Source: Fremontodendron californicum (Eukaryota > Streptophyta > Magnoliopsida > Malvales > Malvaceae). Taken from it: DNA of 64,000 nucleotides. Shown in pieces: positions 36,606 through 47,700 of the stretch. The position numbers and the translations under genes were made by a program. How positions within the stretch are numbered: position 1 is the first letter of the stretch; the number at the start of each line of letters is the position of its first letter. The DNA lies in contig JAULJL010000010.1 in assembly GCA_030761205.1 (NCBI GenBank), positions 2,919,001-2,983,000 on the forward strand. Reading direction: 5' to 3'. The notes beneath the pieces are model-generated. The model saw only the letters and a list, made by a program, of their open reading frames with translations, was not told where the DNA came from and made no database searches.

Positions 36606-39502
36606 CCCACACTCCTATGTGGAATTTATTGCACCTGAAACCTCTCATCACTGTGCTACACTAATCAAAACCAGCTTGGAGAATCACTCCCCTCCCAAAC
36701 CATTCAAGTTTTTCAATTACTGGACTAGGGATGCAGAGTTCATGGATATAGTTGAGAGCTCATGGCAGGAACCTACCAGAGGCGATCCTATGTCCAATTT
36801 GCATATCAAACTGAAGAGAGTGAAGCAGAAGCTAAAGAATTTCAATTTCAAGAAGTATGGAGCTATTACTGAGAAGGTACAAGCCAAAAGAAGGGAATTA
36901 GCAGAAGTTCAGCTCCAACTACTAAGGAAGCCTGCAGATGTTGAACTGGCAGCAAAGAAAGATATCCTTTCCAGGGCTTTCAATAATCTTCTCAAAGATG
37001 AGGAAAGCTTTTACAAGCAGAAATCCAGAATCAAATGGCTAAAGGAAAGAGACCAAAATACAGGCTTCTTTCATAGAATGGTGAGGGCAAAGTTGAGCAA
37101 AAATACTATACATTCTTTGACGGATGCACAAGGAAACAGACTTGAAAACTTTGATCAGATTGCTACAGAAGCTGTCTCCTACTTCCAGAACTTGTTGGGA
37201 TCCAAAGACCATATGGTCAAGGGCTGTAACCAGAATTTGCTTGCTGAACTTCTTCAGACTTCCATCACTGAAAAGCACAAAGCAGAACTGGTTAAAAGGG
37301 TAACTCCTGCAGAGATAAAAGAAGCAATGTTTTCGATTCATAGTGACAAGAGTCCAGGACCAGATGGATTCACAGCTCACTTCTTCAAAACAGCTTGGCA
37401 AGTTGTTGGTGAGGATGTCACAGAGGCTGCAATGTTCTTTTCAGGACAGGAGTGATGCACAAAGCCTTCAATTCAACTAGTGTGGCTCTCATTCCAAAAT
37501 GCCCAAATCCAAGCACAATGAGAGATTTCAGACCAATTTCCTGTTGCACAGTCTTTTACAAATGCATCAGCAAGATTCTGACTAACAGACTCAAGAACAG
37601 TCTTCCATTGGTGATCTGTCCCAATCAGAGTGCCTTCATTCCAGGCAGGAGTATCACAGACAATATCCTGCTTGCTCAGGAGTTAGTCAGAGGCTATGGT
37701 AGGAATACTCTGTCCCCACGATGTGCCATAAAAGTGGATTTGCAGAAGGCATTTGATACTATCAGCTGGGATTTCATCTCTGCAGTCTTGAAGGCAATGC
37801 AGGTCCCTCAGCAGTTCATTGATTGGATTGAAAGTTGCCTTTCCACCAGTTACTTCTCTATATCTGTTAATGGAGGACTTATGGGCTTCTTTAAGGGGGC
37901 AAGAGGAGTCAGGCAAGGTGATCCCCTTTCCCCCTACCTCTTTGTGATTGCTATCAATGTTCTGTCCAAGTTGCTGGACTCAGCAGCACAGTATGGGGTC
38001 TTCTCTTATCATCCTAAGTGCAAAAAGCTTCATTTAACTCATCTGAGTTTTGCTGATGATCTGCTAATCTTTGCCAAGGGCAATCTTGATTCAGTGAAGG
38101 GTATTCAGCTAGTGCTAAGTCAATTCTACACCTACTCAGGGCTCCAACTTAATAGCACCAAAAGTGAGTTCTTCTCCACAGGAATTGACAGAGAAGAATT
38201 AAGGCTCATCAGAGAGTCCACAGGGTTCAAAACAGGCACACTGCCTGTCAGATACCTGGGGGTTCCATTAGTCACTAGAAGATTAACCATGACGGACTGT
38301 GAGCCACTTTTGGAGAAGGTGACAGCAAGGGTTAGAGGATGGGCAACAAAGTTCTTGTCTTATGCTGGAAGGCTTCAGCTTATCCAATCAGTTCTGTTTC
38401 ACCTACAGAACTTCTGGTGCAGACATTTTGTTCTGCCCAAGCAATGCATAAGGAAGTTGATGCAGCTATGCTCAAGCTTCTTATGGAAAGGGAAGGAAGG
38501 CCAAGCTCAGGGAGCTAAAGTTAGCTGGAAGTCTATTTGCCTGCCAAAATCAGAAGGGGGACTTGGTGTAAAGAACCCTGTCACTTGGAATCAGGCATGT
38601 ATTCTAAGAAATTTTTGGGCTGTTCTGATTGACGCAGGCTCCCTATGGATAGCCTGGATCAAGACTTATGTGTTGAAGGATAGAGACCCATGGCACACCT
38701 CTATCCAGAGTGGGAGTAGCTGGAATTGGAGGAAGATCATGCAATTGAGAGAGGTGGCTGCCAGAATAGTTCTCACAACTGCTGATGGAAGCTGTAAATG
38801 GCCTTTCCCTGAGGGAAAGTACCAAGTGTCAGCAGTGTGGAACAAGATCAGACCTTCAGCTGGGAAAGTGGCTTGGTATAAGTTGGTATGGTGTAATTTT
38901 AATATTCCTAGGCATTCTATGCTCTCTTGGATGGCAATCCTAAATAGATTGGCCACAAAGGATAGGCTTATCTCCTGGGGAATGGCAGTGGATGATAAAT
39001 GTTTGCTGTGCAAACAAGAGAGGGAAACCAGGGATCATCTATTCTTCACTTGCTCCTACTCGAAACAGATATGGCAGAGAGTGATGGTACTTTGTAGGTT
39101 AAATAGGCAGGTTGCATGTTGGAATGTAGAGTTTCAATGGGCCTCTGTCAACCTCAGAGGTAAAGCTCTAATCACAACAATATTGAGGCTAGCTTGGAAC
39201 GCAGTTATCTACCTAGTTTGGAAGGAAAGAAACAATCGTTTGTTCAACTCAATTGAGCAAAAGGAGGAGCACCTCACTGAGCAAGTGAGAGACATGATCT
39301 CGACCAGGTTAAGTGATCTTAGGAAGATTAAAAGAGATTCAGTTAATACGTTTTTATGTAATTCTTGGAGGTTAAATGCAGACATGTTTGTCTAATGGCA
39401 TTGGTTTTTTGATTTGTTTAGCTAGGCTAAGCTAGCTTTGTAACATGTAGCAGCACTGCTGCTTTCTTGGATATATGGAAATCTACTTATCCAAAAAAAA
39501 AA
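36606..39502 (+). mobile_element. L1-type LINE, 5'-truncated, with poly-A and target-site duplication
   Basis: The 3' end is a run of As (39493-39506). Flanking direct repeats AAAAGCCAGGTTAATT lie at 36590-36605 and 39503-39518 and match perfectly. The first base after the left repeat already lies inside ORF2, so the copy was truncated during target-primed reverse transcription. The interior encodes the end of the endonuclease domain, reverse transcriptase and a zf-RVT domain. Confidence 0.95.
36607..39395 (+). pseudogene. LINE ORF2 (reverse transcriptase), truncated and frameshifted
   Basis: The frame opens inside the C-terminal part of the APE-type endonuclease, runs to a stop at 37455, and continues in another frame from 37452. 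The break follows from loss of one base in a T run near 37436-37440. Beyond it lie all main reverse-transcriptase blocks: RPISCCTVFYKCISKILTNR, AFIPGRSITDN, the KVDLQKAFDTISW block, GVRQGDPLSPYLF and the catalytic FADD. A zf-RVT domain near the C-terminus has the CLLC...HLFFTC pattern. No other stop or frameshift is visible, so the copy is recent. It has no complete endonuclease and cannot mobilise itself. Confidence 0.93.
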
Positions 39503-39518
39503 AAAAGCCAGGTTAATT

Positions 39519-39696
39519 GACTTGGATACTTGTGAGAAGCTTGGAACTTGGAAGGGACGTTTCTTATATTATAGTATCAACAAATGATTACAAAAAAATC
39601 ATACCATAAATTTCAGCTCATCTAAAACATATATGATATCATTACATGAAAAAATTTCCCAATATTTCAATATAAGAATACATTTTGCTATTCAAA

Positions 39697-39729
<33 letters not shown>

Positions 39730-39770
39730 ATTAATTTCAACAAACCAATTATCTACATCTATCTAATAAT

Positions 39771-39810
<40 letters not shown>

Positions 39811-40557
39811 TGAGACCCACCTGCTCCAACCTGACTTTTATTTTTCAAATAAAAAAAAAATAAGGTGTTCTTCTTTTATCATTCCTATCTTTATAAATTA
39901 TAATCAATCAATATATATAAGAAACAATATTGACATTGAAGGGTTCATTACTTTACTAGCTAAGACAAATTTGACGATGAGTAATTAGCAAGTACATCAC
40001 ACCTTTTCCAACAATAATATGCATTAAACAGTTTTTTGATCAACTCAATATATGAATATCCCATCAATACAAATGTGTTGTTTGAGGAGTCCAGGCTGTT
40101 CGACTTAGATTATCGGCCCCAATTTGCATTTATTTTTTGTTTCCAGCTTGGGATCCAGGGAGGAAATTATATCTAAAAAGATATCCCATGAAATGAACAA
40201 AACAAAAAACTATAAAGACTTAAGTGTATCGAACACGAATATTTAAAAAAAAAAAAATGATGAATTCAGAAAACATAAATTTTCTCCGCTTATCCTCAAC
40301 GTGGCAAACCAGATGTGCTTTGAATAAAAATTTATCTTGATTGCTTCTCAATTGGACTTAAACTCTGAAATCAGATAACACTATACAGTGATGAATATAC
40401 AGACAGTTGCCTAAATCATATATATATACAAAACAAAGGGTCAAAGGTTTTCTGCATATACATTAACTTTAGATACACATGATAATTAATGTACATATTT
40501 TCTTTAGGTTGAGGACTAATAATCATATACATAGATAACTGGATAGAGATCCAAAGA
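39519..40557. other. Intergenic with microsatellites
   Basis: Contains a TC run at about 39700-39722, a long TA run at about 39773-39808, and the probable 3' UTR of the LRR-WD40 gene at the right. No gene seen. Confidence 0.55.
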
Positions 40558-43500
40558 TTAACCTCCAAGACCACAGCAAGGATAAATATCTTGACCATGA
40601 GAAGATTCTTCGCCGTAGTGACTAGAGGCAAGCAAATTGACCTACAAAGAGCACAATTATTAGACCTGATAATATTGGACACGACACAAACATGATATAA
40701 AAAAATAACTAAAACACGACACAATATGAAAAATAACACAAATATGACACGAATATACGAATATATCAAAATCTATATAATACGAATTATTAACATATCA
40801 AAGTTTAAATAAATATAAAATACCTTAAATATGATTATAATACCAAAAAATACACGAACACAATACAGATACACGAATTACCAGGTCTAACAATTATAAG
40901 CAAAATCCGGTCCTATCATTGCCCTAATGAACTTTAACGACTGGAAAAGTGAAGTCATACAAAACCTATACCTTGATGATCTCCTGCTTTGACGTTGGCC
41001 GCATAGAGGTTGTTAAGACACTGAAGTTAAAATGCTGCTCGGGAAAAAGAGAAAAAAAAAAAAAAAAAGTTAGGTCCAATTATTTCATCAAGAACGTTCG
41101 TTTTATAACATCATGAATTGCTTCAATAATGGGTATGCATGCATGATAACCGAAATACATACATGTTCCGACTCACAAATTTGACTGTGTAATTACTGTC
41201 CATTTGTATTTCTGACTTAATAATTATACTTACATATATGCCAAACTTTCGGAGAAACGTATTTGAGCTCATGCAAAATGTTCAAAAGACTAAATTCTCA
41301 ATATCTCATTTATTGAAGATAATTAAAATTGGCATTTAAAACAAAGAAATGGTTGAGAAATAAATAGCAATCCATCATATCTGTTGAAAATGAAATTAAA
41401 AAAAAAAACACCTTACCCTGAAAGGATCACCCCTTAAGGACTGCACAAAAATAGAATTTCCTGACTCCATACCCTACAAATGAACAAGAAATACCTCAAA
41501 TCTTTAATTCCTTATTGGTCACAGAAAGTTGTCAGTGGGGAGTGGTCATTGACAAACAAGCGGTCCAAAACCGAAAGTGAGATATGAAATATCATAAAAA
41601 TTACGCGTGTTAATTAGTGGTTTACATTTAAGTTTCGGGTATTTGAGTCGTTAACTATAACAGAGTCATCTCCACTTATTGCCAATTAATTTTAAGTTAT
41701 ATGACTATGAAACTTGACAATGTACCTCAATATAGACATCCCTAAGTCGCCTTCCCGTTTGAGCACAGCATATGCGAACAACATGTTCATCACAACTGCC
41801 ACTGATGATATAATCCCTTCCATTCATATAATATGAACGAGTATAGTTATGAGCACTTCCAGTTGAAGTTATGTTGAAATTCACGTGGAGCCTCCCATCT
41901 ACTGCCAAAAGTTGCTTAACCTGAATGAGACCATTAAGAGTTTCCAATCATTAATTTGAACCCAGTAAAAGGACAAGAAACTTCATGGTAACTTGCATAA
42001 AAAGGCAAGTCCAAACTATGTCACTCGGACTCGTGTGTGAGTGTCAGACACAGGTATATGTCTGACACGGGTATGTTCAATTTTTTTCCAAGATTTCCAT
42101 GTATTTGGAGGGCACTTGGAGGATCATATCCCCATACCCATGTCCGGATATGCGTCGAACATGGGTGTCGGACACGGATACTTCAAGAAAAATAAGAGTC
42201 GGAGCAACATAGAATCCAAATAAATCTGGTGAAGACATTAATGATAAAATACTGAACACCGCAGAGGAACATGCTGGACAAGTTTACTTAGTCCATTAAT
42301 CCTTTTCAAGCACCACAAAGCCCATCTTCACCAAAAATATTATAAATTCTCTCAAATAGGCGTAATCTATAGTACAAAGCCACAGTTTAGATGGATCTAT
42401 GTACCTCATTATCAATGGCCGACACGAGGAGATAGAGATCATCAGGAGAAAAGCAAACCATAACATTTCCTCTGGAGCTTGAAGCAGTATAGCAAGGCCT
42501 ATCTGGTCTCTCCCTCAGATCCCACATCTTCACATCTTTGTCAAATGAAGATGTAGCAAACATAAACGGAGAGTGATGAGCAAACTTAGCGACATTAATC
42601 GGTTCCTGATGCATATTAGTAAACACTTGTAAACGTCTCCGGGTGCTAATGTCGTACAGAGCAACGCCTTTTGAGTACCCACTGGCAAGGAGTTGTTCAT
42701 CTGTTGAGTTGACATGAACAGAAGTTAATTGTTCGAAATCTTCAAAATTAATCGCATCAGAACCACAAGACGTGTCGCCTAGTTTGGCCAGCATATGATT
42801 AACATCAAACAACTTCAAGCAACCATTGTCAGATCCAGCTACAAGCTGATTGTTCAACACAGAAAAACCATCAGTGAATTGTCAGACCAAGTCCAAGGCA
42901 ACATGAACCTAAACATGGACGGAACTAGGGGGGCAGTCGCCCCCCGAATTTCCTAAAATTTTTTAATAGTCATATAGAATTTAATTATATACAAGTTTAG
43001 ATTAGTAAAAAATTATAATTTCACCCCCAAAGATCAAATATAAGACTTTCGCCCCCCCGAGTTGAAAATCCTGGTTCCATTACTGAACCTAAACGAGTAG
43101 AAAGAGCTTCAAAACCTGAAGCCAGTTATTTTGTTTTTCATCCTGTTGTTTATATGTTATTGACATTATTTTACTACACAACACAAAATGCTTCTTTGAA
43201 ACAAATTTAATTCAGATTGAAAGAACAGTGCACTTGTGTAATTAAAAACTGTAGATAAAAAAATGTAAGAGAATAAAATGCATTTCAGCGAATCCATATA
43301 CCTTGGATGGATATTTCTTAAGCCAGCAGAGTCCCAAAACACTGTTCATCATTCCTATAGATGAATTATAGCCTACAAGATTCCCCGTCTCATGATTGAT
43401 AACGACTATTTCACCGTCTAAAGTTCCAAAAGCCATAAGGCTGGAGTCGGAAGGATGGTACTCAAATTGCCTTGGACGAAGCCTCTTATTTTCTTCTTTA

Positions 43501-46500
43501 GATATGTGGCTAAAGCTGGACACCGGATGTAAGAAGGGCCACATAGAAGACCCGAACTTAGCAGCACTAAGAGACCTTGAGAAGAAACATTGACTCTTTC
43601 CATAACAATAAGTCTGCTTTAGTTTTGAAGAGTTTTGGCAGTAAATACCACTTGCTCCCATTTCGCGCTTCTGCAAAATGTTAACAACACTTTTTTTGTG
43701 GTTATGTTTGTATGGCAAGTACTCATAGTATTCTGAAAATATGGCCTTGGAAGTTTCCCTCTCCATCTTTGTGATAGGCAGATTATCTAATACTGCTAAA
43801 CGAGGTAAGGAAGCAACCATGTACTCCCTATAATGTTTCTCAAAGCATATGGGTGAAGGATGATGCCAAGTATCTTTATTCAATGTACCAGAAACATTCT
43901 TCGAAGCCTGCTTATTCTGCACATGTAAAGGATGCTTCGCGTTGTCTTGTATCTGCTGCCAAAAGAAATCTGTTAGACAAACAACAATTATGAAGGAATC
44001 TGAACTGGTCTAATCACTATAGACCTATGTTACTCGGACTCGGGTGTAACGGACACGGGTATGTTTGATTTATTCCAAGTTTTTTCATGTATTTGGAGGG
44101 TCCTTGGGGATCATATCCCCATACCCATATCCGAATAAGTGTCGGATACAGGTACTTCAAGAAACATGAAAAGTCGGAGCAACATAGCTATAGACAAATC
44201 CTACAAGCATATTGTCTTCTTACCTCATTTTGCAGTTTCGGCTGTGCACACAAATTACGAAGCGGACTGGATGATGCTTCCAATAGGTCTTCTGATGAAT
44301 CATCAGTCTCTCTGTGAACTTCAGGTACCAAAAACGATTCTTGGAGAGAAAGGAAGCCTATGACTGTCTCATCGGCAGATGTAGTTTGCAATGTATCACA
44401 TCCAGTAACAACAGAGAGTTCCTCACTGTATGAACAGATATTAATCACATTTGAACGAGCCTTGTTGTTCTCAAGCTTTTCTTTCTCGCTAGATGACAAA
44501 TGGCATGGCCCAGTATCCTTGCAACACAAACAATTTTGGAACCGTAATTCCAACAAAGAAGGAAGTTTTGCTAGAACTGCTGTTGTCGTCCAGAGATTAG
44601 CAACTCTTGTCTCACACATTGATAGACACATCAGATTTGGCATGCAAGAGAAGCAGTCCTTATGCAAACTAGTGAGTGAAGTGCAAAAATCCAAATTTAG
44701 GGTGTGCAACCGCATAAACCTTCCAACCATGTCGAGTTTTTGGATATGATTAGACCTCAAATTTAAAACGTGGCAAGGCAAACCAACATGGCAGAGATGC
44801 CTGAGCAGAACCAAATAATAATAAAGTTTAGTTATTGTCCAAATGGTAAATATCTGAACACTAAATAGCATCCTTGGTAACTAGCATTGGTTGGTAACAG
44901 TAGAAATTTAGCACGACAAGAATATGACAATATTTAATCACTAAACACGAAGTTGGTACGATGTCCATAATAAACGGACAAGGGCAAAATGAAATTTCAC
45001 AGGATAATCACCAGACACATTATGCAATCTTATGGGATACAATTATATACCAGCCTAACACATCGTTGTAACGAAATTCTACTGATTCTTTGTATTTAAG
45101 TTTCAAAAAATATATTAGGGAAGGAGCTCTCCTAAGACATGCTAAATTCTATCAAATGGGAGACAAATTAGTGAATCTCTAATGTAAGATATGCAAAATT
45201 AGATTTAAGAACTACAATTGCCCTTTATTTTTCCCTTTTTCTTGCTCTGTTGCTAAGCCTTTGTACAACTGTTCATAAATCAAATGTAAGACTCATATAG
45301 TCTCTTGAAACTGCTAAATTATTCTTCAAATTAGTAGTAGAATCTAATAAAACATTTCCAGATGCTGGAGACTTTTTACTCCTCTAGATACACCAGAGGG
45401 TCGACTATCACTCCCGCTCAAATTATGCCCAGAATCTGAATATCAAAGACAGAATTACAAACCCCGTCATGATTCATGTGTGATCTTTTAATTGGTGAAT
45501 TAACAAATTGGTTTTCTTTAAGATAGTTAACATCTTGTTCAGCAGCAAATCTGAGTCTCTATGTACTACATATATTTTAAGTGATTTGGCTTCTATCAAT
45601 TATTTTCAAGACTATTTATAAATCTTTGGCAGGGACATAGGGAAACTTGGTTTGAAGGTGAAGCTAGAAACATATATGGTAGAAAACAACTGGAAGATAA
45701 CAAGTCATAATCTTGGAAATCATTCAAACATGTTGTAATCAAGAATGTCGAATGGGATAGAAGTATTACATACCAGAGAAAGTCCTTCTTTAGAGATGTG
45801 TTACTAAGATCAATTACTTGGAGCTTTAGTTTGATGGCATTCATCAAAGAAAGTATGTATTCTTCATTCAAGACAGAAGTTGATCCATGATGGAGGATAT
45901 CGACTGCATCAATATCAGAAGAGTCGATTGCTAGAAACACGTCGATTAACGGAGGAATATCATCGTTTTTCAACCGGTTTAGAGCAACCACAATGTTAGA
46001 CTTCTCTTGACAAGACTTTTGTACCTTGGCCTGAAAGATAACAAAAAGAATTCATAAAATGCAATGAACTCAGCATTTAATAGCCAAAAATTCATATGAA
46101 ACCAGGATGTTGGAAGATTGACCTTAGAAAACCATGATAATACTGTGGAGTTTGGAAGAACCTCATGCCTCCTACAAGAATCAAGATAACTAGCACCAAA
46201 AATAAAGAATTTGGGAGTCAGTTAAGCGCTAATTAAAAAAGAGAACAACAGCATCTGAATGATAAACACCTTCTGAAACTCTCATGAACAATCCACAATT
46301 TTGTTACCAAATGCCTATATTAAGAAAATGGGTATATGAAAGTATAACCATGTCTGATCAAAGACAGAAAATGGGTTTATACTTTTATGTGTAGGATAAA
46401 AGTCAACGTCTCTCACTCATCCTCATATGGAAACCAAATCGAGTTGGGTTAATCTTATTCTTCAGCAACTAAAAGGAAACTCTTTCAAAATTCTAAGTCA

Positions 46501-46829
46501 GAGTTCTAACAAGCTCAAGTGAGCTTGTTAATCTAAGCCAAGTTCAATTAGTTCAGTGTCAACGTTTTTCAGCTGGATTACAGTATTAATGGCATTCCTA
46601 AAAACAATGATTAAAACCCAAAGTTCCTCTAAATTGCAGTACTTCAAATATCTACAAATTCTAAACTCCAAGTTTTCTTCGCAGGTCAACTCTATTTAAT
46701 CAGTCCCTCATAACTGCATGTTCCCAAAAACAAATAATTGAACAATTAACCTGGAAACAAAAAGAGAAAGAAAGAAAACATAAATTAAGCAAGAAAAATT
46801 TACCAATTCTGTAAACTGGAAATATCCAT
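40558..46829 (-). CDS. LRR plus WD40-repeat protein, candidate CUL4-DDB1 substrate receptor
   Basis: Ten exons on the minus strand join in phase: 46829-46804, 46171-46123, 46030-45774, 44800-44224, 43955-43302, 42845-42405, 41920-41726, 41473-41417, 41037-40972 and 40641-40558, giving 801 residues. The start MDISSLQN is very short-exoned but is the only one that fits the downstream phase. Residues about 85-200 contain leucine-rich repeats (LQVIDLSNTSL, HVLNLRSNHIQKLDMV, LHTLNLDFCTSL). From about 470 there are WD40 repeats; W629-R632 forms a WDLR box, the WDxR motif of DDB1-binding (DWD) proteins. The C-terminus ends in a short CCGLGG tail. Such proteins can recruit substrates to CUL4 ligases, but that role is only inferred. 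I cannot name an established orthologue. Four small transposons sit in its introns. Confidence 0.85.
40661..40889. mobile_element. hAT-type MITE, 229 bp, in last intron of the LRR-WD40 gene
   Basis: Inverted ends TAGACCTGATAAT and TAGACCTGGTAATT (reverse complement of the right end) are flanked by perfect 8-bp duplications ACAATTAT at 40653-40660 and 40890-40897. The interior is rich in ACACGACAC and ATACGAA blocks that recur in several decayed stretches of this window. The left flank is only 11 bases from the last exon's splice acceptor. Confidence 0.9.
42016..42212 (-). mobile_element. CTATGTT-family MITE, copy C, in LRR-WD40 intron
   Basis: A 197 bp copy in the orientation opposite to copies A and B, from CTATGTCACTCGGACTC to GAGTCGGAGCAACATAG. 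Flanks AGTCCAAA (42008-42015) and AATCCAAA (42213-42220) are a near-perfect 8-bp duplication. Lies in the intron between exons 42405 and 41920. Confidence 0.88.
42915..43083. mobile_element. Small inverted-end element, 169 bp, in LRR-WD40 intron
   Basis: Starts ATGGACGGAACTAGGGGGGC and ends GGTTCCATTAC, giving short imperfect inverted ends around G- and C-tracts. Direct repeats TGAACCTAAAC at 42904-42914 and 43084-43094 (11 bp, perfect) flank it. The long duplication fits a Mutator-like element best, but the class is not certain. Confidence 0.75.
44025..44187 (-). mobile_element. CTATGTT-family MITE, copy D, in LRR-WD40 intron
   Basis: A 163 bp copy, shortest of the four, from CTATGTTACTCGGACTCGGG to GTCGGAGCAACATAG. 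Perfect 8-bp duplications CTATAGAC lie at 44017-44024 and 44188-44195, typical of the hAT superfamily. It sits in the intron between 44224 and 43955. Confidence 0.92.
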
Positions 46830-47337
46830 GGAAATGAACCTTTGCCAAGTTGCTGTTCTTTTTGCAGTTTACATTTGCAACTTGCAACAGTGATGACAGT
46901 AGATCTGAATTTGGTAAAGTTAAGATTTAAAAAAAAAAAAAAAGAAACTCTTCAGTGTCAGTATAAGTGAAGTGGCGTCTCAGAAACACAATGTCTTAAG
47001 GATAAGAATAAGTAATTAAAGCACCCATTAACTTACTACTATTTGCTCTGTTCAGATGAATTCGGACGTTTTGTCAGTTAGCCTTGGCGGAATATGATAT
47101 TTCAACTTTTTTTGTGGGTCCATTTCCGATACCTTTCCGCTGTCCTTAAAAGTCTTCTAATATAATTAATTCCTCAGGTTCTAAACGAATCTTGTCTTGT
47201 CCTACATAAAAATGGGTCCATCAAACCCACTCTTGGTCTTGGGTTGAGCTTCGGGCCTGTCATTTCACCTAAATTCGAGACTTGCACATGAGATATATAA
47301 GATAGCCTGACGACCGACAGTCGTTAGTTCTTGAATA
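46830..47337. other. Upstream region of the LRR-WD40 gene
   Basis: Contains the 5' UTR and promoter of the minus-strand gene; no clear TATA box. No other gene seen. Confidence 0.45.
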
Positions 47338-47700
47338 GTATCTTTTCTATCCCTAAAATTAATTTATTAAATATGCAACGTTTACGTTTATATAATTATT
47401 ATTATTTTTTTGATGTGGGTTTCTTTGTGTTAGATGTGACATTCTCTTCACCCAATCTCGTGATATAATCTAAGATCGTCTCTTTTTTTTTCGATGTGGG
47501 TTTTTTGGGTGTTAGGTGTGACATTCTCTCCATCCAATCTCGTGACGTCCTCGTCACGGTGACCGTAGAGTTAGGCCGTCAAAAGTTGCTCTGATACTAC
47601 TTGTCAGGAGATTATTACCTTTTTCCCACAAAATCAATTTATTAAGTGTGCAACGATCACGTTTATATAGCCCAAAATCTTTTTTTCTTTTTCGATTTAA
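47338..47700 (-). mobile_element. LTR-retrotransposon remnant with primer-binding site
   Basis: Read on the minus strand, a candidate LTR runs through GGGCTATATAAACG (TATA-like, about 47668-47681) and ends CTCCTGACA at 47602. Two bases later comes TAGTATCAGAGC (47588-47599), which differs by one base from the common primer-binding site TGGTATCAGAGC for initiator methionine tRNA. A second diverged copy of the GATGTGGGTTT-GTGACATTCTCT and AATTTATTAA-TGCAACG blocks lies at about 47338-47470. No gag or pol frame remains, so this is only a relic. Confidence 0.6.

Noticed and set aside
41945..42259. Open frames across MITE copy C
   Set aside because: They follow the transposon sequence, lie in an intron, and recur in the other copies of the same MITE.
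43396..43593. Plus-strand frame inside the LRR-WD40 gene
   Set aside because: Shadow of the long WD40-region exon on the minus strand, whose splice phases are consistent.
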